DNA from: Caballeronia sp. GAFFF1
GTDB lineage: Bacteria > Pseudomonadota > Gammaproteobacteria > Burkholderiales > Burkholderiaceae
NCBI RefSeq assembly: GCF_023630705.1
Contig: NZ_JALQEM010000006.1
Location: 48,995 to 112,994 of the forward strand
Length of the DNA: 64,000 bases
Reading direction: 5' to 3'
The position numbers were made by a program, and so were the translations under genes. This document shows, in pieces, positions 1-7,689 of this stretch. Below the pieces are notes generated by a model. It was not told the origin of the DNA, made no database searches, and saw only the letters and a list, made by a program, of their open reading frames with translations. Position 1 is the stretch's first letter; every line of letters begins with the position of its first letter.

Positions 1-13
1 GAAGACTAAAACA

Positions 14-40
14 AGCGGCGGCTCTCTTACTAGGCCGCCG
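14..40 (-). terminator. Probable terminator of the shikimate dehydrogenase gene
   Basis: The arms CGGCGGC (16-22) and GCCGCCG (34-40) pair around an 11-base loop. Read on the minus strand the stem is followed by a T-rich run (CTTGTTTTAG). It lies about 20 bases past the stop codon of the minus-strand gene that ends at 61, which fits an intrinsic terminator with an imperfect U tract. Confidence 0.5.
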
Positions 41-60
41 TTCGATTCTGGGCGCCGCGA

Positions 61-927
61 TTACTGCGCGTCGGCGGGCAGCAAAGTCTGGAAGTGCGCG
101 AACATGCGCTCGGCGTCCGGCTCGCGTCCCGTGAAGATGCGCAGCGCATCCACCGCCTGACACACCGCCATGCCGCCGCCGCTCACCGTGGGGCAGCCGA
201 GCGCCTTCGCCGTCTTGAGCAGCTCGGTTTCGAGCGGAAAGTAGACGATCTCCGCCACCCACAAGTCCTTGTGCAAATAGTCCGCGGGCAGCGGCATGCC
301 GGGCAGCTTCGCCATGCCGGTCGGCGTCGCGTGAATCAGGCCGTTGGCCGGACGCAATGTCTCGCGCAGGTCGCCGCCGCTCGTCACTTCGCGGTTCGGA
401 AAGCGCGCCGCCAGTTCCGCCGCGAGCGACGATGCGCGCGCCTCATCCGAGTCGAACAGCGTGAGCGCGTTTGCGCCCATGACGAGCGCCGCATGCGCTA
501 CCGCCGCGCCCGCGCCGCCCGCGCCCAGTTGCACGACGCGGCCAAGCGGCGCATTCGGCAGGCCGCGCTGGAACGCGCGCGCGAAGCCGGACCAGTCCGT
601 GTTGTAGCCGATGCGCTTGCCGTCCCTGAGCACGACGGTATTCACCGCGCCGAGCGCGCGGGCGTCGGAGTCGAGCTCGTCGAGCAATGGGATCACGCTT
701 TGCTTGCACGGATACGTGATGTTGAGGCCGTCGTAGCCCATGCGCTCGGCCGCGATCAACAAGTCGGGCAGCGCGGACGGCTCGAGCTTCAGCGCTTGCA
801 GGTCGATGCGCCGATACACGTAGTTCAGCCCGAGCACGCGGCCTTCCTGCTCGTGCATGGCGGGCGTCAGCGATCCGGCGATGCCCGAGCCGATCAGTCC
901 GATCAGATACGAAGTTTTGCTGGTCAT
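61..927 (-). CDS. Shikimate dehydrogenase, probably NAD-dependent and catabolic
   Basis: This is a 288-residue shikimate/quinate dehydrogenase that interconverts shikimate and 3-dehydroshikimate. The substrate-binding SLTP motif is at residues 19-22, the catalytic lysine is K75 in NITYPCK, the catalytic aspartate is D111 in NTDWSGF, and the Rossmann GAGGAG loop is near 135. The second beta strand ends in LFDSDEAR instead of the NRTxxR usual in biosynthetic NADP-dependent AroE; an acid there favours NAD, as in catabolic QsuD-type enzymes (inference). The open frame runs on to 1101, but the ATG at 927 is where family homology begins. It is divergent from a dehydroshikimate dehydratase gene, which supports a role in quinate/shikimate catabolism. 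Confidence 0.88.
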   Translation of the reverse strand: MTSKTSYLIGLIGSGIAGSLTPAMHEQEGRVLGLNYVYRRIDLQALKLEPSALPDLLIAAERMGYDGLNITYPCKQSVIPLLDELDSDARALGAVNTVVLRDGKRIGYNTDWSGFARAFQRGLPNAPLGRVVQLGAGGAGAAVAHAALVMGANALTLFDSDEARASSLAAELAARFPNREVTSGGDLRETLRPANGLIHATPTGMAKLPGMPLPADYLHKDLWVAEIVYFPLETELLKTAKALGCPTVSGGGMAVCQAVDALRIFTGREPDAERMFAHFQTLLPADAQ

Positions 928-1066
928 GCGAGTGCTCCCGCGAGAAGAGGCTAGACGCTCGCACGTAGCGTACAGCAGTAAAAGAGGGCGCGATGGTGCA
1001 GTGCGGCGATTGCAAGCGCAGTGTGCGCGTGCGCGCGCATCCTGTCCTTCGGTATTTTCACGTATT

Positions 1067-1094
1067 TTGTACCATCTAGTTAGTTTGTTATGCT
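1067..1094 (+). promoter_or_regulatory. Possible sigma-70 promoter for the dehydroshikimate dehydratase gene
   Basis: TTGTAC (1067-1072) and TATGCT (1089-1094) are separated by 16 bases, within the AT-rich part of the 247-bp divergent intergenic region. The position, about 80 bases before the start at 1175, fits. The two hexamers are imperfect, so this is a motif match only. Confidence 0.4.
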
Positions 1095-1174
1095 CGCACA
1101 CAATGACGTGGACTGCGTGCAGAGCGCCTACACTCTAACGGTTCACCCCGCAACGACATGCAGAGGAGGCAGCG

Positions 1175-3079
1175 ATGCCGCGTTCCATTCCGACATCCAT
1201 CGCGACGGTATCCATCAGCGGGACGCTCGTCGAAAAGCTGAAGGCCATTCGCGCGGCGGGCTTCGACGGCGTCGAGATCTTCGAAAACGATCTGCTCTAC
1301 TTCGACGGCACGCCCGCCGACGTCCGGCGTCTTTGCGACGACCTGGGCCTTGCCATCTATTTGTTCCAGCCGTTTCGCGACTTCGAGGGCGTGAGCGGCG
1401 AGCGGCTCGCTAAAAACGTCGAGCGCGCGAAACGCAAGTTCGACTTGATGCACGAACTGGGCGCGGACCGCATGCTCGCGTGCAGCAACGTGTCGCCGGA
1501 CACCGTCGCCGACGACGCGCTCATCGTCGATCAGCTCGGCGTGCTCGCGCGCCTCGCCGAGGACGCCGGCGTGATTGTCGGTTATGAGGCGCTCGCGTGG
1601 GGCCGGCACGTCAACTCATACAAGCACGCGTGGCGGCTGGTGGATGCCGTGAATCATCCGAGCCTCGGGCTCGTGCTCGACAGCTTCCATACGCTCTCCA
1701 TTGCCGATTCCGTCGATGAGATCGCGGCCATTCCCGGCGATCGCATCGCCTTCGTGCAGATCGCCGATGCGCCCGTGCTGTCGATGGACGTGCTCGAATG
1801 GAGCCGTCACTATCGCTGTTTTCCGGGGCAGGGCGCATTCGATGTCGCCGGTTTCACCGCGCGCGTGCTAGAGGCGGGCTACACGGGGCCGCTCTCGCTC
1901 GAAATCTTCAACGACGGCTTCCGCGCCGCGCCGACCGCCATTACCGCGGCGGACGGGCATCGCTCCTTGCGCTTTCTCGAAGAGCAGACGCGCGCGCTCA
2001 TGGGCGAGCGCGCGCCCGCGGAACTCTTCGATCCGCCCGCGCCGCCCGCGCACATCGGCTTTCAGTTCCTCGAATTCGCCGTGGACGACACGACGCGCGA
2101 GCACGTCGCGGACTGGCTGCGCAAGCTCGGCTTCCGGCTTGCGGGCACGCATCGGTCGAAGGACGTGACGCTGTATCGGCACGGCGCGGGATCGATCGTG
2201 CTGAACGCGGAGGCCGATTCTTTCGCGAGCGCGTTCTTTCAGCAGCACGGCTTGTCGCTGTGCGCGTCGGCGTTTCATGTCGATGACGCGAAGTGCGCGT
2301 TCGAGCGCGCCGCCGCTTACGGCTCGAAGCCGTTCTCGGGCCGCGTGGGACCGAACGAGCGCGTGGTGCCGGGCGTGCAGTCGCCGGACGGCAGCCTCGA
2401 CTATTTCGTGGATGAAGCGCCCGGCGCGCCGACGTTATGGGAATCGGATTTCGTCCTGACGGATATCGACGGCCCCTACGAAGTCGGGCCGCTCGCGCGC
2501 ATCGATCACGTGTGCCTCTCGCTGCCAGCCGAGGCGCTCGATACGTGGGTGCTCTTTTTCCGCAGCGCGTTCGGCTTCGAGACCGAAGCGAGCGTGCTCG
2601 TGCCCGATCCGTACGGGCTCGTGCGCAGCCGCGCGGTGCGAAGCCGCGATGGCTCGGTGCGCATTGCGCTCAACGCGTCGATGGATCGCTTCACGGCCGT
2701 GTCCGAGTCGCTCTCGACGTATCGCGGCTCGGGGTTGAATCACGTCGCGTTCAGCACGCCCGACATTTTCGACGCGATTCCGCGCCTGGAGGCGGACGGC
2801 GTGCAATTCCTGCGCATTCCGCGCAATTACTACGACGATCTCGTGGCGCGCTACGGCCTGCCCGACGAGCAGATCGACGCAATGCGCGAGCACAACATCC
2901 TTTACGACCGCGACGAGCGCGGCGGCGAGTTCTTCCACGCCTACACGGAGCAGCTCGACCAGCGCTTCTTTCTCGAAGTGATCGAGCGGCGTGGCGGCTA
3001 TGACGGCTACGGCGCGGCGAACGCGGCGGTGCGGCTCGCGGCGCACGCGCAGCAGCAGCGCGCTCGCCAGGCGGCATAG
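1175..3079 (+). CDS. quiC: 3-dehydroshikimate dehydratase fused to an HPPD-like VOC domain (QsuB/QuiC type)
   Basis: The protein has 634 residues in two parts. Residues 1-280 form an AP-endonuclease-2-like TIM barrel with candidate metal ligands E138, D169, H172 and E243, the architecture of dehydroshikimate dehydratase, which makes protocatechuate. Residues about 290-620 resemble 4-hydroxyphenylpyruvate dioxygenase and keep a 2-His-1-Glu set (H445, H523, E601). This domain order and length match the two-domain QsuB/QuiC enzymes; many annotations call them 'sugar phosphate isomerase/4-hydroxyphenylpyruvate dioxygenase'. A GAGGAGG-like ribosome site precedes the ATG. With the divergent shikimate dehydrogenase it gives shikimate to protocatechuate in two steps. 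The role of the C-terminal domain is uncertain. Confidence 0.88.
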   Translation: MPRSIPTSIATVSISGTLVEKLKAIRAAGFDGVEIFENDLLYFDGTPADVRRLCDDLGLAIYLFQPFRDFEGVSGERLAKNVERAKRKFDLMHELGADRMLACSNVSPDTVADDALIVDQLGVLARLAEDAGVIVGYEALAWGRHVNSYKHAWRLVDAVNHPSLGLVLDSFHTLSIADSVDEIAAIPGDRIAFVQIADAPVLSMDVLEWSRHYRCFPGQGAFDVAGFTARVLEAGYTGPLSLEIFNDGFRAAPTAITAADGHRSLRFLEEQTRALMGERAPAELFDPPAPPAHIGFQFLEFAVDDTTREHVADWLRKLGFRLAGTHRSKDVTLYRHGAGSIVLNAEADSFASAFFQQHGLSLCASAFHVDDAKCAFERAAAYGSKPFSGRVGPNERVVPGVQSPDGSLDYFVDEAPGAPTLWESDFVLTDIDGPYEVGPLARIDHVCLSLPAEALDTWVLFFRSAFGFETEASVLVPDPYGLVRSRAVRSRDGSVRIALNASMDRFTAVSESLSTYRGSGLNHVAFSTPDIFDAIPRLEADGVQFLRIPRNYYDDLVARYGLPDEQIDAMREHNILYDRDERGGEFFHAYTEQLDQRFFLEVIERRGGYDGYGAANAAVRLAAHAQQQRARQAA

Positions 3080-3176
3080 GGCACATCCGGCCCAAATAGC
3101 GCCTCGAATGACCCCGACTTGCGCCGCGCGCCGCCTATCATGGAAACATGACGGCAGCCGCAAGCAGGAGGGCGCC

Positions 3177-3359
3177 ATGCTCGATTTCTCCGACATACTT
3201 ATCGGCGTCGCGGCGCTCGCCGCCATCGGCCTCGTGTTGCTCGCGCATGACTGGCGCGACGAATATCGCGAAAGGCGGGCGCATCGCGCAAAGGCAGCCA
3301 TTCAGCCAGCCGCGCCGGGCCATTCGCTGCGCGAGTGGTGGCTCAGGCACCGGCACTGA
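3177..3359 (+). CDS. Small single-span membrane protein
   Basis: This 60-residue protein starts with an ATG eight bases after CAGGAGG. Residues 7-24 are a hydrophobic span (ILIGVAALAAIGLVLLAH), followed by a strongly basic stretch (DWRDEYRERRAHR) and a tail with two tryptophans. The charge pattern suggests an inner-membrane anchor with a cytoplasmic basic tail. I do not recognise the family. It lies about 100 bases after the dehydroshikimate dehydratase and is probably transcribed with it or separately; its function is unknown. Confidence 0.6.
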   Translation: MLDFSDILIGVAALAAIGLVLLAHDWRDEYRERRAHRAKAAIQPAAPGHSLREWWLRHRH

Positions 3360-3371
3360 CCGAAGCACCGC

Positions 3372-3695
3372 TCAAGCGCCTGACGCGGCGAGCGGATCGT
3401 CGGGCGCGGGGCGTTCGGCATTCGCATCGGCATCGGCATCGCTCTTGGCCGACGCGGCTTCGAACGCATCGATAACCAGATACAGCCGGTGGACGGCCTG
3501 AATCTGCGTATGCGACAGGTGTGCCTGCCGTGTGATGGCAGCCAGCCGCCCGCGCCAATACGAGGGCGGCAGCAATGGACCACCGAAATCGCAAGACAAC
3601 GAACGTCCCAGCACCTTCTGAAGATGCGCGAGGTCCTGGTCTGCCAGCAACGCCGAAAACGCGCCCTGGGGCTTGATATTCGATGTGGGGTCCAT
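3372..3695 (-). CDS. Hypothetical protein of about 107 residues
   Basis: The protein starts MDPTSNIKPQGAFSALL and has a mid-region (LGRSLSCDFGGPLLPPSYW..RLAAITRQAHLSHTQIQAVHRLYLVIDAFEAA) that looks like a compact helical domain, with an acidic, alanine-rich tail. I chose the ATG at 3695; a TTG at 3758 would add 21 residues and cannot be excluded. I do not recognise the family. It is convergent with the small membrane protein gene and lies just before the tRNA-Arg gene, outside the island. Confidence 0.6.
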   Translation of the reverse strand: MDPTSNIKPQGAFSALLADQDLAHLQKVLGRSLSCDFGGPLLPPSYWRGRLAAITRQAHLSHTQIQAVHRLYLVIDAFEAASAKSDADADANAERPAPDDPLAASGA

Positions 3696-3885
3696 GTGTC
3701 CGATGGCGGCGCGCTCGCGCGGAACTTGATAGGGACAAACCCGCGGTTCGGTCGCCAAACCTTTGCGCCGGTGCTTTTTCGTTCGGCGTGCGCATGGCCG
3801 TCGAATGCGTTTGCTATACTCTGCGCTCCCGCCAGGCCGGACGCCCGCTTTGGTCGATTCGGCCCTCGGCGGGACGTGCGGTCCG

Positions 3886-3960
3886 CTCCCCGTAGTTCAA
3901 TGGATAGAACGAGTGCCTCCTAAGCGCTAGATGCAGGTTCGATTCCTGCCGGGGGGACCA
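3886..3960 (+). tRNA. tRNA-Arg (anticodon CCU), integration target of the island
   Basis: The 75-base sequence folds as a tRNA. The acceptor pairs CTCCCCG with CGGGGGG (one G-U pair). The anticodon stem AGTGC/GCGCT carries the loop CTCCTAA with anticodon CCT at 3919-3921. The T arm is GCAGG/CCTGC around TTCGATT, and CCA is encoded at 3958-3960. The final 16 bases are duplicated at 12170-12185, so this gene is the attachment site of the downstream element; its 3' end is kept intact by the element. Confidence 0.95.
3945..3960 (+). repeat. attL core (3' end of tRNA-Arg)
   Basis: The 16-mer CCTGCCGGGGGGACCA is repeated exactly and in the same orientation at 12170-12185. Similarity extends four bases further left after a two-base mismatch (TCGA..CCTGCC at both ends). 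This is the expected product of tyrosine-recombinase integration into a tRNA 3' end. Confidence 0.9.
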
Positions 3961-4019
3961 TCGAGCACCGCTCAAAGCCTTAACAGGCTTGCCCGGCGGG
4001 CTTCTCAAGGGTAAGCATG

Positions 4020-4040
4020 GGTACTACATCCAGTACTACA
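4020..4040 (+). repeat. Candidate integrase arm-type sites, left end
   Basis: Two directly repeated copies, GGTACTACA (4020-4028) and AGTACTACA (4032-4040), lie 60-80 bases inside the attL core, just before the integrase start. Two more copies in the same orientation lie inside attR (12024-12055). The symmetrical placement suggests binding sites for the integrase N-terminal domain or for a directionality factor. Confidence 0.55.
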
Positions 4041-4051
4041 ATGGGTACCCC

Positions 4052-5488
4052 ATGGCATTCCTGCAGCTCTCTTCAATCGTGTCCGTAAAGCTGAAATACG
4101 TTTGGCAGAAGTCCAAGGGCTCGCTGCTGTTCTTCAAGCGCCGAGTTCCGGACGACATCAAGCCACTCCCTCCCGCAGGCTCCAAGTACGCGGGTAAAGT
4201 GCATTACGTGGTCTCCCTGCAGACGACCGACCCTCGAGTGGCGTCCAAGCTAATCCCTGCACTGGTAGAGCAGACTGACAGGGATTGGGCGCAGTTGCGG
4301 AACCCTACGCGGCAGGGTGTCCTCCGCGAAGCCCATGAGCTTCTTCTTCTGAACGGCGTCGATCCCTCGGCCCCGGAGACCACCCCGGAGGCGGTCGACC
4401 ACTTCCACACCTTCTTAGAGCATCAACTTCCCCGGTCCGTGGTCGAGAACGAGGACATCACGGAAGGGCGGCAATTGGACCGCTACTTGACGCCCGTTCA
4501 GGCCGCAGCGTTTCAGATGGTCCAGCGGCGGGTCAAGTTCACACTGGAAGACTGCCTCGAGCAGTACGTGGCAGCGCGGCCCGAGACCGAAAAGGATGCG
4601 CGTATGGTCTTCGGCTATCTGTTCGCCTTTCTCGAGGGTCGCTCTCCGGTCCCAGGGAAAGACCGGGACTTACAGAGCGTGAAGCGCCCGGACGTGAACG
4701 AGTTCGTTAGATGGCTGCTGGCTGGCAAGCACGGGAAAGGCGGCAAAGCCGTAAGTACAACCACAGTCAGTCGATACCTCACAAATGTAAGGGCCGCATT
4801 CGCCCGTGCGATCCGGGAGAACGAACTGCCCATCGCTAACGTGTTCGCCCAGGTGGAGATTCCAAAGGCCGGTAAGGATGCGGTCAAGCGCGAGACGTTC
4901 ACCGTCGACCAGTACCGTTACCTGCACAGTGCTATTGAGCGGCATTTCGCGAAGGAGGGTCCGGATCAACTGCGCTGCATCCTGACCTTGGTCGCGGAAA
5001 CCGGTGCGCGGCTCGGGGAAATTGTCGGCCTGGCGGCTGCTGACGTGCACCTTCGCGCCGCCGTGCCGTATCTGGACCTGAAGGAGCATCCCTGGCGGTC
5101 GCTCAAGACCGGGCTTGGGTCCGCACGGAAGGTCCCGTTGACGCCAAAGGCCCTCGAGGCGGCAAAGGCCGCGCTGCGGCTCGCGGACCACTCGCCGTTT
5201 CTGTTCCCCAGGTACACCAACGACACCAAATGCAGGGCGAACGCCGCCAGTGCATCTCTGGTGCAGTGGGTCCGGACTCGCGAAGGACTCGTCGGGACAA
5301 AGCTCGGCAATCACTCCCTGCGCCATGGCATGGAAGACCTTCTGCGGGCGGTCGGTTGCCCGGACTCAGTCCGAGACCGGATCACTGGTCACAAGAGCCC
5401 AGGAATGGGGGCGAACTACGGAGAAGGGTACAAGCTCGAGCAGTTGGCAGAGTGGATGACCAAGGCGGTCGCGCCGGTACACGGATAG
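4052..5488 (+). CDS. Tyrosine-family site-specific integrase
   Basis: The protein has 478 residues. The N-terminal part has the SLLFFKRRVPDDIK signature typical of the DUF6538 arm-binding domain of tRNA integrases. A SAM-like core-binding region follows at about 160-270, then a catalytic domain. Visible catalytic residues are Arg in ETGARLGEI, His-x-x-Arg in HSLRHG, and the C-terminal His and Tyr in GHKSPGMGANYGEGY. The frame is open from 3989, but the ATG at 4052 gives the natural N-terminus, and the bases before it hold the candidate arm sites. It is expected to catalyse integration and excision at tRNA-Arg(CCU). Its end lies 25 bases from the convergent ParB-like gene. Confidence 0.92.
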   Translation: MAFLQLSSIVSVKLKYVWQKSKGSLLFFKRRVPDDIKPLPPAGSKYAGKVHYVVSLQTTDPRVASKLIPALVEQTDRDWAQLRNPTRQGVLREAHELLLLNGVDPSAPETTPEAVDHFHTFLEHQLPRSVVENEDITEGRQLDRYLTPVQAAAFQMVQRRVKFTLEDCLEQYVAARPETEKDARMVFGYLFAFLEGRSPVPGKDRDLQSVKRPDVNEFVRWLLAGKHGKGGKAVSTTTVSRYLTNVRAAFARAIRENELPIANVFAQVEIPKAGKDAVKRETFTVDQYRYLHSAIERHFAKEGPDQLRCILTLVAETGARLGEIVGLAAADVHLRAAVPYLDLKEHPWRSLKTGLGSARKVPLTPKALEAAKAALRLADHSPFLFPRYTNDTKCRANAASASLVQWVRTREGLVGTKLGNHSLRHGMEDLLRAVGCPDSVRDRITGHKSPGMGANYGEGYKLEQLAEWMTKAVAPVHG

Positions 5489-5513
5489 CACATAGGACGG
5501 CGGCGCGGTACGG

Positions 5514-6461
5514 CTAAAACCCCGCGCCCACCGCTGCGGACAACCCAGACAGATACTGCCTCGTGGCTGCTTGGGCCTGCATGGCCTCCGCGTGCTCCTC
5601 GGCCTGCTCCGCGATCATCTCGTCGACACCTTCCACGATCACGTCCCGCAGCCCTCCCGCCTCGACGAGTGCCAGAGCTACTTGGTCGGCACGCTCGGTG
5701 TACTGGCCCAGCGCGATTCCCAGCGCCCGCGCTTTCCCGGGGGAGGTGAGCGGTCCCAGGGCGGCTCGCAGCTTCTCGGCAAATTGTCGCGCCAGGCGCT
5801 CCTCGGCGCTCTCTGTCTCGTCCTCGTCGGACGACCACGCGCCGCCGGTCCACTTCTCCGGGATCGGCTTGCCTTCGTCCTTGCAGCGTCGAATGAACCG
5901 CTCCATGTGGCGGGCCATCCGCTCACTTCGGTCTGCCGCCTCGGCGCATTCCTTGTGCGTCCACGGCTTACCGTTGGGGTGCCTGGGGCGCTCCAGGATG
6001 AGTTGATAAAGGTACTGTGATTTTTCCTGGTGCGTCCATTCCAGCTTGCGCTTTGCGTTCTCGCTCCGACCTGCCGCGATACGCGCCTCGGATAAGGTTC
6101 CGGTGAAGATGCGTACGGGGATGGTCTGACGATCTCGTTGGGCATACGCGGCCCTGCGGTGCGTGCCGTCAACGACCACGAAACGGTTGGCGCTGATCGG
6201 GAGGACAAGAATCGGGTCGAGGTCGGTCTCTTTGTCCAGGCGCTCCACCAATTTGGTGACGTGGTCGCCGTTCGTGATCCCGGCTTTGGACTTGGTGTGG
6301 AGGTCGCGCACCTGGAACACCTTGGGGCAAACCAAGACCTTCCTGAGCGGCACGACGAGATCCGTGCATGAGCCTTTTTTCCATTGAATTTGCGAATTTT
6401 CGATGTCGGTCTCGGTCCACTCATGGGACTTGCGAGCCTTATCTGGTAAGGGTTTCAACAT
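5514..6461 (-). CDS. ParB-like nuclease/CTPase-fold DNA-binding protein
   Basis: The protein has about 315 residues. The ParB N-terminal fold is visible at about 25-125 with the hallmark VVDGTHRRAAY (G-x-H-R-R), preceded by the hydrophobic strand DPILVLPI. A helix-turn-helix-like segment (WTHKECAEAADRSERMARHM) follows near 160-185. The C-terminal third is acidic, then alanine-rich helix. I start at ATG 6461; a TTG at 6608 in the same frame would add 49 residues and overlap the upstream small ORF. There is no ParA partner, so simple plasmid-type partition is unlikely. It is the last gene of a minus-strand operon with HNH and zinc-ribbon genes. It could be a regulator, a nuclease-like effector or a centromere-type binder of the repeats at 7.9-8.3 kb. 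Confidence 0.78.
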   Translation of the reverse strand: MLKPLPDKARKSHEWTETDIENSQIQWKKGSCTDLVVPLRKVLVCPKVFQVRDLHTKSKAGITNGDHVTKLVERLDKETDLDPILVLPISANRFVVVDGTHRRAAYAQRDRQTIPVRIFTGTLSEARIAAGRSENAKRKLEWTHQEKSQYLYQLILERPRHPNGKPWTHKECAEAADRSERMARHMERFIRRCKDEGKPIPEKWTGGAWSSDEDETESAEERLARQFAEKLRAALGPLTSPGKARALGIALGQYTERADQVALALVEAGGLRDVIVEGVDEMIAEQAEEHAEAMQAQAATRQYLSGLSAAVGAGF

Positions 6462-6576
6462 GTTGTGTTCGTTCGTATTGAGGGCCCCTCGGACAGGAAA
6501 TTTCCTGCGGTAGGGATTTCCTATCGGGCTGGTCGAGATAAAGGGGCGAGGGCCAGATGGCTCCTGCTCGGTGCTC

Positions 6577-6708
6577 TCATGCGTTGCCTTGAGTGGCAAC
6601 CTCTTCAATCAGGTCGTCTGCCAGCGACCCTGCGCCGGTCTCACGTTTCCGCTCTTGCATGGCCGAGAGAATTGCCCAGAGAGTTCTTTCGATGTCTTCG
6701 GTCGTCAT
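6577..6708 (-). CDS. Candidate 43-residue acidic helical protein
   Basis: This short ORF (MTTEDIERTLWAILSAM...) is predicted to be mostly amphipathic helix with a net negative charge. It begins 22 bases after the stop of the HNH-like gene and ends before the ParB-like ATG, so it fits into the operon. No strong ribosome-binding site is visible; the frame is open upstream to 6786. It might be an antitoxin-like or accessory peptide, but this is only a guess from size and position. Confidence 0.42.
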   Translation of the reverse strand: MTTEDIERTLWAILSAMQERKRETGAGSLADDLIEEVATQGNA

Positions 6709-6730
6709 CTTCGTTGGTCGGTTGCTGTGA

Positions 6731-7438
6731 TTAGGCGCACGCCTTGTCGCATTCTTCGTTAGCGGTTTGGATGAACAGCGCCTCATACTCGTCGACGGTC
6801 ATCAGTTCCAGCGTCGTCGGGGTCGTGTACCGCATGAACTCGATCTCTCCGATCCCGCCATAGAACTGACCGCCGGGGAACGAGTTGTACGGCTTCTGAA
6901 ATTCGAGGGGGTTCTCAGGGTCGAAGTAGTGGCTCTTCCGCTTGTTCGAGCGTGGTAGCATCGGCTCGAGGTTGTAAGGCGTGTGAAGTCCGCTGACAAC
7001 CCACTCCCCCGAGATCGGATGAACGCCCTTCAGCGGAATTGCGTGGTCGAGATCCGCCCCCTCGGGTGCGGCCTCAATGATCTGCAGGCACTGCTTCAAG
7101 GTCGCGGTGGTCGGCATGGCTGTCTTGGGGCGGCCAAGGCCCCGCAAACGTCCGAGGGCGGCACTGTTGATGTCCTTGGCTCGCTGGCCCGGTTGCTCTC
7201 TCAGCCTCGCCATGGCGGCGCGTTGTCGTTCGTTATGGCTCGCCCGTGCCTCCGGATCCGAACGGGTGCGGTTCCACCTCTTTCCGGCTCGCTCGCGCTG
7301 ACACGCAACGCACGAGCTACTGCTCGCGTAGTGAGGGTGTTCTCCGTGGGTCTTACAGGGCCACAGGAAGCGGTCTTCGCCGCGCTCGCGTGCTGCAGAT
7401 GCGGCTGCCTTCTTCGTCGGTTTCATGTTGGCGGTCAT
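6731..7438 (-). CDS. HNH-like endonuclease with N-terminal zinc ribbon
   Basis: The protein has 235 residues. Near residues 28-46 there is a zinc-ribbon-like pattern (C-KTHGEHPHYASSSS-CVAC). A long basic helix (about 50-95) follows. The C-terminal half holds DLDHAIPLKG...SGLHTPYNLEPM..SNKRKSH near 130-170, which matches the D-H ... G-L-H..YNL ... N-K-x-K pattern of phage-type HNH nucleases. It overlaps the upstream zinc-ribbon gene by one base (TAATG), so it is probably translationally coupled. A nuclease acting on DNA is likely; whether it helps mobility, regulation or defence is not shown. Confidence 0.72.
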   Translation of the reverse strand: MTANMKPTKKAAASAARERGEDRFLWPCKTHGEHPHYASSSSCVACQRERAGKRWNRTRSDPEARASHNERQRAAMARLREQPGQRAKDINSAALGRLRGLGRPKTAMPTTATLKQCLQIIEAAPEGADLDHAIPLKGVHPISGEWVVSGLHTPYNLEPMLPRSNKRKSHYFDPENPLEFQKPYNSFPGGQFYGGIGEIEFMRYTTPTTLELMTVDEYEALFIQTANEECDKACA

Positions 7439-7689
7439 TACGCGGCCTCCCTCTCGGGCTGCTCGGTCATCAGGGCCTTCACCCGTTCACCGTGGTCCTT
7501 CTTGAACCGGGCGACACACAGTCGGCACTGTCCGGACCCTGCGGTCCCATGGAGGGTCTCGCCGTGGTGCGGACATTTCCAGATAAAGGTCTTGAGTCCG
7601 GCCTTGCGGGCTGCTGTGAGGGCTGCGGCCTTGGTGCCTCGTTTGGCGCGGCGCTTGAGATAGGTGGCGTCGGTCTTGGGTGTGGTCAT
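7438..7689 (-). CDS. Small zinc-ribbon protein, paralogue of the next gene's N-terminus
   Basis: The protein has 83 residues, with a basic N-terminal helix (YLKRRAKRGTKAAALTAARKAG) and then WKCPHHGETLHG..SGQCRLCVARFKKD, a four-ligand C/H ribbon. The same layout (aromatic-x-C-x-x-H-G-E ... C-x-x-C) begins the downstream HNH-like protein, so the two probably arose by duplication. It is the first gene of the operon, and its stop overlaps the next start as TAATG. It could be a DNA- or RNA-binding partner of the nuclease; its function is unknown. Confidence 0.62.
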   Translation of the reverse strand: MTTPKTDATYLKRRAKRGTKAAALTAARKAGLKTFIWKCPHHGETLHGTAGSGQCRLCVARFKKDHGERVKALMTEQPEREAA

